The notes beneath the pieces are model-generated. The model made no database searches. It worked only from the letters and a program-made list of their open reading frames with translations, and was not told where the DNA came from. A program made the position numbers and the translations under genes. DNA of 64,000 nt from Micropterix aruncella (Eukaryota; Arthropoda; Insecta; Lepidoptera; Micropterigidae), in the NCBI GenBank assembly GCA_944548615.1, contig OX155980.1:35733921-35797920 (forward strand), in the 5' to 3' direction. Below are positions 11,530 through 23,289 of this stretch, piece after piece (position 1 is the stretch's first letter; each line of letters begins with the position of its first letter).

Positions 11530-12990
11530 TATTAAATAAATTTACAATAAAAATATAAGGTAATTTTAAAAACTTTTTGAGGTGCTAAAATACCTAAGTA
11601 GGTATAGATGAAAATACAAATAGTCAAAATATAAAAAGGAACAGTCAGTTATAAAATAGTCAAATCAGAAATACCACAATTATAAGATTACAAGTAGAAA
11701 TGTTACAATAGAAATAGTCATTACAAATTTTATTAATATAATCCATCTCCGATTATCATAATGATTGGATATATAGTCAAGAAAATAAAATACATATATT
11801 GTATTATAATAAAAGTAATCATGAAATATTAGGAAATTCAATATTGTCAAAGTGCCTAATAGAATAAATTGGGTTCTTGATAAGAATGTCCTGGATCTTT
11901 TTCTTAAAATGAACGTCTTCATGACCCCTGACGCACAATGGAATCTTATTATAAAAAAGGTTGGACTGGTACAGGAAACTATTTCTAACCTTATTTAGTC
12001 GGACTTTGTAAGGTAGCAAGTCTTGTTTGTTCCGAGTGTTATGCGAATGAATATCCGAATTTTTTAGAGTAGTATTGATGTTTTTTCTTGCGTACATGAT
12101 ACCCTGGTATACATAAGCGACATACATTGTAAGATGTTAGCGATGATATTGTAAATAAATTGCGAATTGCTCTTTTTTGAAGTCGAAGTATTCTAACTGA
12201 ATTTGCCGCCATTCCCCAGGAGTTTTTAATGATTGGAAATAAGCATAGTATACAGACTTTGCGGCTTCAAAGCCGCATAGCATTTTAATTTTCTTAATGA
12301 CAAACGTGGCAATACTTAGTTTTCCGCTCAATTCATCTAAATGAGTTGACCATTGGAGTTTACTATCTAAAATCTAAATGAATACCTTAAAATTTAACAT
12401 GGTCAACATTTTTAAGTTTATTTTCACCATAGCGGATGCAAATGACGTTATCTTGAGAGCCGAAGAGAAAAATTAATTGAGTTTGATTTCGAGGCATTAA
12501 GAGATAGTCGATTTACGTGGAACCAAGTACCCAACTTTTTAATCGTATCGTCAATTCGCTTAACTAAAGTTTCTAAGCTGGCATCGCTGAAAATTAAAGA
12601 AGTATCATATTCATAAAGGGTAATTTCATCATTATCTAATATCACGTAATCTGGTATGTCATTTATGTAAACAAGGAACAGAAATGGACCCAGGATGGAG
12701 CCTTGTGGAACTCCTTGTGTTATTTTCTGGGGTTACTCACATTATTTTATATTTTAATTACTTGCGTTCGTCCTTGCAAATAAGACTTTATTAGATTTAG
12801 TTCCCTGTCTCGAATGCCATAATGCTCGAGCTTCCATAGCAAGATGGTGTGATCGACGCAGTCAAAGGCCTTGGATAGATCACATAATAAACCTAGAGTT
12901 TTTTCCGTTTTGAGGCAGTTCTGCCTTCTATTGAACACGCAAACGGAAATACGCCTTCCGGTCCCAGAACCGTCAATATGCATAAGAGAC
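11530..12990 (-). mobile_element. Jockey-like LINE relic, 5'-truncated
   Basis: A minus-strand relic running from the reverse transcriptase palm to the 3' UTR. The 5' boundary is close to 12990, where recognisable coding stops. The AT-rich block 11530-11818 would be the 3' UTR; it contains TAAATAAATTT-like sequence but no clean poly-A tail was placed. The coding content is described in the next entry. Confidence 0.65.
11822..12983 (-). pseudogene. Jockey-type reverse transcriptase, broken, active site altered
   Basis: In minus-strand order: GLLCDLSKAFDCVDHTILLW and KLEHYGIRDRELNLIKSYLQ (12747-12910), then GVPQGSILGPFLFLVYINDI (about 12660-12720), then LYEYDTSLIFSDASLETLVK (about 12560-12620). 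WFHVNRLSLNASKSN follows. After further breaks come GFEAAKSVYYAYFQS and HSHNTRNKQDLLPYKV with FYNKIPLCVRG (11819-12331). These are RT motifs in their normal order plus the HSHNTRN C-terminal motif of Jockey-type elements. The catalytic LYADD box reads LYEYD, losing one of the two metal-binding aspartates. Several frameshifts confirm inactivity. Confidence 0.8.
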
Positions 12991-12999
12991 TGCTTCTTG

Positions 13000-13985
13000 A
13001 AACTGCCTCAAAAAGCGACAGGTAAGACATCAGGAAATCTTTTGCTGATCCTCTTTGCTAAAAGTGTGGAGAGAAGAATGGGACTGTTCTACGTATTTTG
13101 TGCAAGTGTCACGCTTTTGCTAATTCGAGGCTAATACTATTGGAAGATCCCTGTCTGAAACTGCTAATGACACTAAACTGTTATTTCAGGTTACTAGTTC
13201 GCCCCTTTGGGGGGAGAGGACTACCGGGCGAGGATCTATGACTCTCGAGCCCGGACACCTGGGACAGCACAATACATTATGGAGGTAGCTATATCATCAG
13301 CCGCAGCCCCTAGGAAATATAAAGATGAAGAAAAACTGTGGGCTACATGGGACTACCTGCGACATTACGTAACTGAGTATAATAGCGGCACGGTAGAAAC
13401 TGCACCCAAGTGCGTCATTTTCGCAATTCATCGCAGGCGAAAGTGTTCCATCCGAGTGTTGTTCATCGTCGTCGGCATTAGCGCTACAACTCAATGTAAG
13501 TGTTTGATTCGTGGAGAATCTTCTCTGATCTTGTAGGTTACCGGCCCTGTAGGTTTTCCAGTTGTTCATACTGGGTCTTTTACCATGCAGAATTGATGAA
13601 TTGCCATCCAGCTAACCAGAGTGTAAGTAGACAACAGCCATTAAAAATAGTTTTTTTCGGCTGACACTAAATATTGTGCAGCATTGATAGTGAAGTGATA
13701 TTACATTATAGGTACCTACTGCTAGCCGCGGTAAATACGCGATCGAGACATTTTGAGACCAAAAATTTATAGAATATTTCCAAAATATCTGGGTGTATTT
13801 CCCTTTTCTTATTGGAGAATATGTGATTATTTATTTGTTTTTAAATTCAGGAATCAAAACCTTTAAAAAAAGTTCGATTCATAGCATCAGTTATAACAAA
13901 ATAAGATGAATTTAAGAAATTACTAAAGTATGGTTATGAAGTTACAGCCGCGCGAACTGTACTTCAAATTCATAATTTTGATCAT
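13000..13985. other. Unassigned sequence with moderate GC
   Basis: Open frames of about 90-110 codons occur on both strands at 13207-13569, but neither shows a recognised domain. A CAG acceptor-like site (TTATTTCAG at about 13182-13190) and GGGGGGAGAGGACTACCGGG follow one another. I cannot tell whether this is an exon or an old repeat. Confidence 0.25.
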
Positions 13986-13989
13986 AGGA

Positions 13990-14003
13990 GATCTCTCGCT
14001 CTT

Positions 14004-14076
<73 letters not shown>
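13990..14076 (+). repeat. (CT)n microsatellite
   Basis: An almost pure CT dinucleotide run of about 70-85 bp. The open frame with repeated Arg-Glu on the other strand is its product. Confidence 0.95.
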
Positions 14077-14079
<3 letters not shown>

Positions 14080-15320
14080 GGTTCTATGGGTATATTATAC
14101 TCGTAAGTTAAATCCTCCACATGGGAGCTTCGATCACTATTGATTAGCTTTTCTCTTAACGATTACTAATTGATCAATCATCCCTGCCTAGTCGCGCAGC
14201 TGGACATTCCGGTTCTAGGCGATCAAATCGATTACCGCTTCACAAGTCGTTTAACGGGCTTTATAATTAAGTATGTACTAAATTGAGAGTACAGGAATGT
14301 ACGTGTGTGCAATGGCCCGCTAGCGGATTAAGCAGCTGGTCGGGGGCAGTTTCAGCGGACGGAAGGCTTGTCGGCCAGTGACGCGATGTCAAGTACAGCT
14401 TTCACTGTCGACAACGTCGACCGGTTAGCTGCGGCTAAGAGTTTGGCCCACCGTTAACTGGTTAACGGATCACTACTTCCGCCAGTTCCGCTGTCCGATT
14501 ACTCGGATGCCACGTCACAAACTTAAACTTACCCACCCAACTTAGCGTTCTGTACAACTAGCGCGGAATAATCGTACCAAATATAGACGAAACGCGGGGG
14601 AAGGGGCATATTGGTCAGTCGAGAGGTTTGTTTCAGGCGCAGTTTGAAAGGAAAAACATTAATAATATTTTTTCACTGTGAGAGTGAGAGTAGTTCCCAT
14701 GGCTGAAAGAACAATCATATATTTTTTTACCAGCTTGGGGTTCGGCCGTTATAGGTGACACCTCAGTAAGAAAGCCAACGCTCACAATTGCACTGTCCCC
14801 AGTTTGCACCAATAATAATTATCCTCACGTAAATTCGACACTGACGTACAAATAGAGACATTTTAAATTGACACATGCGTATAGCTGAGGTCTTTGGGAT
14901 TAGGCTCGACCTTCACTTATAGTGGCCGTTGATGAAATATTTTGGCACCTATTCGTACCTGCGTAAGGTTTAACTTAGGGATTCAACCGATAAAGATTAC
15001 GATACAATCAATCGACGATTATTTGTGATTTCGCGATTAATCCAAGTCCCGATTATTTCGGAAAATGCTAAGAAAACACTGATAAATCTTATAGAAAATC
15101 AGATTTTCAAATATGCTGTACTATATGAATAGTACTCCGAGAGTATTTTTTTCTGAAAGTCTCAAAATCACGCTCAATGCAAAAACGATCAGATATGTAC
15201 ATATTAAGATAAAACATATACACTTTCGATGTTTTTATCTCTCTCTGTTCCTTGGCTTAGCGTCTCGCTCGCACGTGCTCTGCGCTAATTCCAGAAAATG
15301 AATTATTTTAACGAGAAGAT
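14080..15320. other. No recognised gene; one short shared repeat
   Basis: A slightly GC-rich stretch near 14300-14480 has no coding signature. At 14891-14964, GGGATTAGGCTCGACCTTCA and ACCTATTCGTACCTGCGTA recur in similar form at 48774-48843, so this is part of a dispersed repeat. Confidence 0.35.
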
Positions 15321-15328
15321 AGTTCAAA

Positions 15329-15706
15329 ATATATAAAATCCATTTTTCAATTAAACCGTATAACACATAGCTACTATTTCTATATTTTTTTACCTACGTA
15401 ACGAATGCATATTTAGAATAGCGTCGACCGCAACAATGAAAACATACTATTTTTACAATTATTTTCATAATAAAGATAGAAAATACCTAAAAACTGACTG
15501 ATATACAACTTGGCAAAGTATATAAAATCCATTTTTCAATTAAACCGTATAACACATAGCTATTGTTTCTATATTTTTTTACCTACGTAACGAATGCAAA
15601 TTTAGAATAGCGTCGACCGCAACAATGAAAACATACTATTTTTAAATTTATTTTCATAATAAAGATAGAAAATACCTAAAAACTGACTGGTATACAACTT
15701 GGCAAA
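15329..15706 (+). repeat. Two-copy tandem duplication, 189-bp unit
   Basis: ATATAAAATCCATTTTTCAA at 15331 recurs at 15520. The whole unit, including GCGTCGACCGCAACAATGAA and TACAACTTGGCAAAG, is repeated with only a few changes. The offset is 189 bp. No coding content is seen. Confidence 0.9.
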
Positions 15707-16276
15707 GATTTGAAGATTCAAAATTAAGTTTTTTATTACCGCATATCAAGCCGTCACTTAATTAATGGTTTTGACTCTAAAAACCGTAAAAACGGTGTCT
15801 TACAGTAGTATTCGCCTTAATACGCTTGCATATACTATTCTAATCAACAATAGTCTTCCAGTGGAAATAAACAAGTAACGAAAGCACGTAATACTCATTT
15901 ATATAATTAAATAAAGTTGCGATAATGATAGAGGATTTAATTAAGGCAAGGCAGCTCTATTGTGACGAACGAGGAGAGAATCTCTTGAATAACAGGATTG
16001 TTCTGCGCTTCTCTTGTTATGGAAGCAATTCAGCGGTTAAGCTGCTGTTGCGTAATCTATATTGTCCGCGGTAGATTCAGCCTTGTACATAGCAGGTGCA
16101 ATCTACTTCGGAATATAAATGGGTAAAGTATAGTCTACGATATAAATTTTGGCATAGATACTTGTCGTTAATATGCAATAAAGTAAACAGTCCCACCCAT
16201 CTCATGTTAAACGGTCTAATTTACTATGGAATATATCTTCTGTCTATTTCAAAAAGGCAAAGAGAAAGGTTCGACG

Positions 16277-16620
16277 TCACTTGCGGAAAGAGATGTAGGT
16301 TTAGATGGGTCCATTTTATCTAGAATCGATCCACCCATCTCTAAAACTAAGCAACCATCGTCCATGAAACGTAAAACCACTCGATTATTTCTTATTTCAA
16401 GCGAAAAACCAATAAAAAGAGCTTTTTGACAGGTAGAAAAATTTTAAATGTCGATTTTTTGTTTTTTTTTTTTCGAAAGGGGATATAAATAAGCTGCGGC
16501 CAATATTAGTCAGCTGAAAAATTAAAACTAAAGGCGTTATATGCCCTTATCTCAATGAAAGAAAGGAAGCACTCAGTTAGCGAGTGCTTCCTTTCATTGA
16601 GATAAAGGCATATATACATA
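16277..16620 (+). repeat. Dispersed repeat ending in a long stem-loop, copy A
   Basis: It shares with 21669-21995 the segments ACTTGCGGAAAGAG, ATTTCAAGCGAAA, GTCAGCTGAAAAATTAAAAC and ATGCCCTTA. It ends in a stem-loop at about 16542-16606, with TCTCAATGAAAG..GGAAGCACTC facing GAGTGCTTCCTTTCATTGAG. The arms are about 29 bp with a 4-base bulge and a short loop. The family is not identified. Confidence 0.7.
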
Positions 16621-17744
16621 CATACGTATACAAGATAGCTTTATTCTAATTGCAATTAAACAAAGGTCAGTTTAGTTGCTTTTTCAAATGTTTCGATATC
16701 TGTTTTAACTGTCCTCAGGCAGGTTTGACTGTTCTCAGATCCAAACCATTGATTATAAAGTTTATAAACAGTGCCTAAATATATTTCTGCATCTCCTAAT
16801 TTTAGTGATATTTGTTTAAATTATGATAAAATGTTTATTATGAAAAATTGATATGTAAAAAATTATGTTGATAGGTCAAATAATATTTTTTTTTACAAAT
16901 AACATTATATTTACATAAATTCCATACCATTTTATCGTAAAAAGGTAAGAAAAGGGTCGAAGGAAAAAAAATATTATATAAATTATTTCTTTTGCCCCGG
17001 TTTTCTATTGCCCCCACTGGTTTATCGTTTTAGAGTGATCTGACCATACAAGTCTTAAGACAGATACACTCTGGAGCATTTGCGTCCAGACTATGGGAGT
17101 CAATAATTAATTGAACGCTGTGAGTGAGCTGTCTCTGCTACCGAACTAATACTTAGTACTGAGCGAAATGAATTAAGGCGCACACGACTTTAGCGGCTCG
17201 GCTGTCGCTCCTCTCGAGAAGAAAGGGAATTCTTATTATTGAAATTAAGCAAGGAAATATATTAAAGAAGACGTATAATAAGGATGTTATTAGATAGTTA
17301 TAATAATAAGAGGACTATACGTTATAGTTTATTTTATCATTATTTAGGTTTCCAGTTGGAATAAAAAATAACATGCCTGCCCTGAACTTGTTATTTTCTT
17401 TTCTTTATTTATTTATGTAATTCACAGACCGTTTTTCTTTCTAGTTTCCCTAATAATCCCTAGTTTAAATCCGCTGAACTGCCTTAAATATCAATAATAT
17501 TTTACTATTAATATTTCTAAATGCATTCTAAATACACAAAAATATTCTACAAAAGCATTGACTTTAAACGGTACCCAGTATAGTCGTAAACATAATTAAT
17601 CGTGATGATTGTAAAGTTTTCATTATATGCAATCAAAAACTAAAAGGTTGATAAACGACATCATATACCTACTTTCCTAAATTTCCCAAAATTCTAAATA
17701 TTAGCTATATAATAAGTGCGATAATGTATAAAGTTTCGATTTTT

Positions 17745-18342
17745 AAGCTATTGCATAGCTTTTATCGCGGGCCTAGCCCAGCGCGGCGACCGAATGAAGA
17801 AATTTCTTAACGAAAATTAATGCTTTTAAACTGATAATTACGTCTAAACGAGTACTGCTTACGATTCGAAAAAAATATATGTTAAACAAGAACATTTTCC
17901 TAATATTCTTAGCCTTGAATATTTTATATTTTGTTTTTATTACATAGTGTAATTAATTTGTGAAATTAGGTCTAACCGAACACAAAAACGACTACCACGC
18001 AAATATTATCTAGCGTATTATTATGAAACCTGCACCATTTTAAAGATAATTTAATTATCTATCTTTTTATCTACGATTTTTTTCGAATAGTCAAAGAATA
18101 AAAGAATAATATCCGGTTTTGTTGCTTTATTGAATAACATTCGTGCGCGGCGCCCTATCGGAATTATTCCGAATCATTTGATTCCCCAGCCCCATATGAT
18201 TCGGAATAATTTCAACATTTGCCGATAGAGCGCAGTTATCTGATATCAGAAAAAATAAAATAAATAAATAATTATAATTGCATAAGTTGTTAAAAATGCT
18301 ATGCAATAGCTTTACAGCGGCAGTCCCCGAGTGCCACACGTA
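17745..18342 (+). mobile_element. Helentron-like non-autonomous element, copy 2
   Basis: It starts AAGCTATTGCATAGCTTTTA at 17745 and ends GAGTGCCACACGTA at 18342, before a T run. It belongs to the variant that carries ATATCCGGTTTTGTTGC and a shortened inner hairpin with a CCATATGATTCGG loop. The same variant is at 36784-37381 and 39752-40264. The 70-codon open frame inside (WHSGTAAVKLL) is a translation of the repeat, not a gene. Confidence 0.75.
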
Positions 18343-18349
18343 TTTTTTT

Positions 18350-19575
18350 TTAATTCTTTTTTTGTTTCCTCTTCGATTTAACTGTTTTTTTTTCGGTTAT
18401 AATAATAGGGATTATTAGGTTCGAATTTAAAAATCTTTATTTTCTACCTACTTTTATTATTAAAAATATATTCTTAAACTCGTAAACCAAGAAAGATTAA
18501 ATCATAAGAAAAAGTTAGATGCATTTTTATCAGAATTCTAAGAAACTCATGTTTGGTTCTAGCATTAATAATACCCGTAGTTATAAAGTATTCAATTTTC
18601 AGATCGTAATATTTTTAAATTAAAACCCGCCGAAGATGTTGAAAAAAACCAGTAATATCGAATTTATTATTTTTTTATTTTGAAAAGGACGCAATTTTGA
18701 ACCAAAATGAGGGATATCTCTTATCAGGTTTTCGAATCTCGGCATTACGATGATCTATTTATGTATGTAATTGGCCTGTCTTGACTGGTCGTGGGGTTTC
18801 TGAGATGCATTGGGTACAGACGCAAAGACACACATTCACACATACAAACACAAACACACATAGAGGGAGAGAGAGGTATTTTCCACAAATCAATTTTTTT
18901 GATTCACAGTATCTCAAAACGTCGACATCAGGTGAAAGCTCGAATTCAAAATTTTGTTCAAAAATATCACTATAATATATTTGCATACTTTGTGTAAAAC
19001 GAGTTTATTTTTAGGACAGTAAAAATATTTACATTCTGTAGTTGTGATGAATTTATTCCATTTAAGATCGTTAATGACTGTGTCAGCCTTGACGGAGACT
19101 TGTGCGTTGATGAGAAAGCGACAATAATACATATTCACTCTGAGATATTTCAAGACATACAGCACCGCCAACAAATCTCTTTTTAGCCGAAAGAGTCCTT
19201 CTAAATTCAGCCGTAATTAACAATTTATATTTTAACATTTTAAATTTCATTGTTATTGGTAATAGTTTCAGGCCGGCTTGTAAAGGACGTCCTGTAGCGA
19301 TTTGGCCATGCGCCGTTATTCCTGCAAATTAACCGAGGCGCTGCTGGCCAGAACAATGACCAGGTTGAATATACGATGCCCTTATCGGAACATCCCGTAT
19401 GAGCCTTATTTATGAGCACGTCCTCGGAAGTAAGCGTGCTTCGAAATTGCGGTCACGTGGCCAATCATTTTAGGCTATAATTATATTATAGGCTTAATAA
19501 TTATGAGTGATTTTGCCATACCAACCACTAAATATAAATTAGAAGACCTCAGGAGCCTATGTGCTTCGAGTCAGC
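18350..19575. other. No recognised gene
   Basis: AT-rich. A CA-rich microsatellite-like patch lies at about 18825-18862. Small open frames on both strands over 18759-19174 show no domain. Confidence 0.4.
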
Positions 19576-19580
19576 TGTTA

Positions 19581-19902
19581 GGGGCTCTCTAGACGATCAA
19601 GCATGCTTGTCAAGCATCGCGTCGCGGGCTTGGAAGGGATCGTAAACCACAGGAAATATGCAAATATTTATTTTTTATATTTACCAAAAATGCCTAATTT
19701 TGTAGTGTATACCAGGGAGTCACGTTTATTAGACGTAATTGATTGATGAATAACGTGACTCCCTGGCATAAAACTACAAAATTAGGCATTATTGGTAAAT
19801 ATTAATAAAAATATTTGCATATTTCCTGCGGTTTACGATCCCCTCCCAGCCCGGGACCCCTATGCTTGACAAGCATGCTTGATCGTCTAGCTAGAGAGCC
19901 CC
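19581..19902. mobile_element. Foldback MITE with arms of about 150 bp, copy 1
   Basis: The two halves are inverted copies: GGGGCTCTCTAGACGATCAA, GCATGCTTGTCAAGCATCG, ACCACAGGAAATATGCAAAT and ACCAGGGAGTCACGTTTATT on the left are mirrored by the right half. The right half ends GATCGTCTAGCTAGAGAGCC then CC. The centre is near 19740. A second copy is at 56741-57051. No open frame of note is present. Confidence 0.85.
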
Positions 19903-20313
19903 GATTTAGGTAAAATATTTCTGTTCTGGAACATAGTTACCTATAAACATCGATATTGAGACGTACACAATGTATCCATGTATATTATTATCATTGTCAC
20001 TACCTTTTATTAATTTCCTTGCGTGTGTAACAGAGTTGATTAACGAATAATTCTGTAAATTCAAGAGCAGAAAACACGCACTATTGTAATCAATTTAAGC
20101 GACGTTATTCTTATAAATCGGCCGCACCGGCGATCGATTCTCAGCATCATATTACTGTGTGATAATTCTCGTAAACCAAAACCGGAATGACACAATGGAT
20201 GAATCCACTTTCACTAGATCGAATTATAAGCGGTTTGCAAGTCGAAATTTAGAGAGTTGATGCGTAAGCGCTAAGAGGAAGACGTAGATAATTATTATAT
20301 ATTATATGTAAGT

Positions 20314-21033
20314 CAGTGATTCTCAAAGTGTGTCGCCTCGGGGCGCCGTGATGCACTCGTGCAAACGCGAAAACAGTTCACAAAGCTCACTGACTGACTT
20401 TTTTGAACACCTCTCAAAGCTCACTGACTTGTTTGCAAAATACTTTGAGGAAGACAATGTCGAGAAATTTTCGTGCATGTAAGATCCTTGCCGTTTTACT
20501 TCACAGGAAGACGAGAGTATAAATTAATTCTCTTGCGACAATAACATGAAAACAAAATTGGCTTCTTCCGATTAGTGGCGGTTTTTTGATTGATTTAGAT
20601 ATCAATCAAAAAATAATATCCAACTCTGAGTTCAAAAGAGCTTCAGATCATTCCCTTCAGCTGTAGCTGTAATAAAAAGCAATATCGCTTTAAAAAAATG
20701 GACTGAGAAATGAGTGTCTGCGTTTTGAAAAAAATGTGTGGCGATCAGCAAGCTCACCTGTCACATTTATTTACTTATCGAAGGTTTTCACCAAATACAG
20801 TATTTCATATTTTTTGTATTTTAGTTTGACAGTTCTTGATATAACTTTAATAAATGTTATCTTCAGATTATTTATCTTAAGACTTAATGTTAAGACTTGT
20901 TTGATTAAATTTTGGGCTTGTTTTAATTTCTGAGCCTGATTTGTGTCATTGTACATGTATTGTGACCAGAGCGCCGGGACAAAATACTAAACCTGTAAGT
21001 GCGCCGCAGACTGATAAACTTTAGGAATCGCTG
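20314..21033. mobile_element. Non-autonomous hAT-like element with 8-bp target duplication
   Basis: The left end reads CAGTGATTCTCAAAGTGTGT. The right end, reversed, reads CAGCGATTCCTAAAGTTTAT. CAGTGnTTCTCAAA is a classic hAT terminus. The flanks are ATGTAAGT (20306-20313) and ATGAAAGT (21034-21041), matching 7 of 8 bases, as expected for the 8-bp hAT target duplication. At 720 bp there is no transposase, so it depended on another element. Both sides carry GC-rich blocks just inside the ends (GGGGCGCCG and GCGCCGCAG). Confidence 0.8.
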
Positions 21034-21668
21034 ATGAAAGTAATAAAAATGCACGAATTCGAAACGACGAAATAAAAAATATCTTTTGAAATAACAGTCA
21101 GGGAATTAATGTGGAAATAACAGTCAGTGACACCGTGGCATTAAAATACAAAAAGTTAATAGGGATTATGTGAAACGAATATTATCCTGGTAAAACATAA
21201 AATTCCTAAACTATTCAGATTTTCGAAATACTAGCGTAACTGGCAGATATGTTAAGAGTAAACCAATGCGCTATATCTTGGTGGCGGCCTTTATGTGTTG
21301 GTGGCCGCATCTGGTGACTGAAAATCAGCTCGATCTAATATTTATGAAATTATTTCGACGCGAAGAATAGGGGGCGCCTGAAGCCCCGGCCGCAGCCACT
21401 ATACGTGCCAATGGACTAAGACAAGTACCGAGGAGCGTCATCCCGTTATAAACTATAGCTGAAGTTTCAGAAATAACTACTACATATCTCGAAAATATAA
21501 TTAAATGATAAACAAAGAAAAAAGACCTATAACTTCTATGTAGATTTTTTTATGATTCATTGTATTTACAATGGCATCGATATTCTTGAAAAATATTAAA
21601 ACCTACATATCTTTCCCTTGATCGGATTCGGGAATGCTTTAGGTTTAAACGAGAATAATTGAATGTCT

Positions 21669-21995
21669 CTAACTTGCGGAAAGAGAAATAGGTTTAGTTG
21701 GGCCCATTTTACAACTAGAAAGCTCACCCTTCATCGAGTTATCTCAAAATTTACACGTAAACTTCTTTAAACGTAATATCATTCGATTACTTACTATTTC
21801 AAGCGAAATAACAAGATAAGACGAGCTACTTGACACATAGAAGATTTTAATATATATAGAATTTTGGTTTTTTTATTTTCAAAAGGAAATATAACGAAGC
21901 TGCGATCAATAGTAGTCAGCTGAAAAATTAAAACTAAAAGCGTGACATGCCCTTACATTAATGATAGGAAGCAGTCAGCTCTTCCTATTTGTTGG
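21669..21995 (+). repeat. Dispersed repeat ending in a stem-loop, copy B
   Basis: A second member of the family at 16277-16620. The body is conserved, and the end again forms a stem-loop but with a shorter stem (ATAGGAAG..CTTCCTAT at about 21964-21989). Confidence 0.65.
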
Positions 21996-22077
21996 CAAGT
22001 TTACCTTAACCTAAATGGAGTATTTGCAATGAAGAAAATATAAAATATGTAAAAATAATATTTTTGAAATATTTTAG

Positions 22078-22112
22078 AGTTTTATATATATATATGTATA
22101 TATATATATACT
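22078..22112 (+). repeat. (TA)n microsatellite
   Basis: A short TA-rich run of about 30 bp. Confidence 0.85.
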
Positions 22113-22187
22113 CATTCAAACATAAGCATTTCCCAATACAAGCTGGGATTTCCTTCGCTACTTTTTAAGTAGCTTTTACTAATTTTA

Positions 22188-23102
22188 TCTATATAATAAA
22201 AATGAGTCGGGTTTTATGTATGTTACCTAATAACTCACGATCCCCTAACCCGATTTGGATGATTCTTTTTTTGTTTTGTTCATAATCACTTCAGTCTTAC
22301 TATAGGCAATAAAAAATCCGGAAAATCTCTCGGAAAAGTAAGAAAAATGTGAAAAACTGAAAATTATTTTAGTACTAAGCTTGATCATAGATGGCGTTGC
22401 TTGACAAGAATAAAAATTCGAAAATCAAGATGGCGGTACAGTTAACATTTGACAGTTGAGTTGAATTTTACGATTTCTTGATAGCGTTTTCGTGATTCTG
22501 AAGGTAAATCAACTGAATTAAATGAATTTGTGTAACTCGTGAAGAGAGGTTCGAGCAACTGAAAGCGATGAGCGTCGCCAAAAATTGAATAAAGCGGCAC
22601 GGATCCGTAATGTTGCAGTGCGAAGACGATTGAATTTGAGACGAAACACATACAGAGAGGCAATCTATTATGATCTGACGAAACAATACAGCGATTATAA
22701 ATGCAAGCAAATTTGTGCCAATATTGCAATGCATTGAAGTACCGCCACGAATTACTCGCTTTGTGTTGCTCAGGGGGTAAAATGAGATTGACACCATTGG
22801 TTCCATTAGGATCGTTCGTGTCTGGAAATGCACCAGATTCTAAGCATTTTATGTCTAACATTCTCTGTCAAACAAAATCGTACTTTTTACACTTTTTTCT
22901 CCTCCATTTAGGACACAAATGGCAATTGATGAAACTGCTCTTTTGGTGAGACAAAAAATAAACAATCAGACTGCTTTCAATGAAGAATTTAAACAAACAA
23001 TGCAAATTTCAAACAACTGTCGATGAAAATTACCTATGTTAACGCCATCTGCTGCTAAGCGAACAAATTCGTGGCGAGACGAAGTTCGCCGGGTTCCGCT
23101 AG
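22188..23102 (+). mobile_element. Helitron 1, internally deleted
   Basis: It starts TCTATATAATAAAAATGAGT and ends GGCGAGACGAAGTTCGCC, then GGGTTCCGCTAG. The 3' hairpin (GGCGA paired with TCGCC) lies 12 bases before the CTAG end. It is inserted between A and T (..TTTTA and TTTTA..), as Helitrons do, with no target duplication. The first 50 bp and last 25 bp match Helitron 2 at 30367-31983. At 915 bp it keeps only a piece of the Rep/helicase gene. Confidence 0.85.
22555..22875 (+). pseudogene. Helitron Rep/helicase N-terminal remnant
   Basis: One frame gives the arginine-rich RRQKLNKAARIRNVAVRRRL and NLRRNTYREAIYYDL (about 22570-22670). After a frameshift another gives CQYCNALKYRHELLALCC, SGGKMRLTPLVP and SGNAPDSKHFMSNI (22715-22862). 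The Cys pattern CxYCxALK..CC..GK, followed by FLxNI, is the N-terminal zinc-finger region of insect Helitron proteins. The HUH replication and helicase parts are absent. Inactive. Confidence 0.75.
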
Positions 23103-23151
23103 TTTTAAATAAAAACATCATCCTATAAACGAATTTCTTTACAAACCTTAT

Positions 23152-23281
<130 letters not shown>

Positions 23282-23289
23282 TATACATC

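Noticed and set aside
18127..18339. 70-codon frame WHSGTAAVKLL, also at 36787-36999
   Set aside because: It recurs only because it lies in the Helentron-like repeat and covers its terminal hairpin. There is no sign of protein selection.
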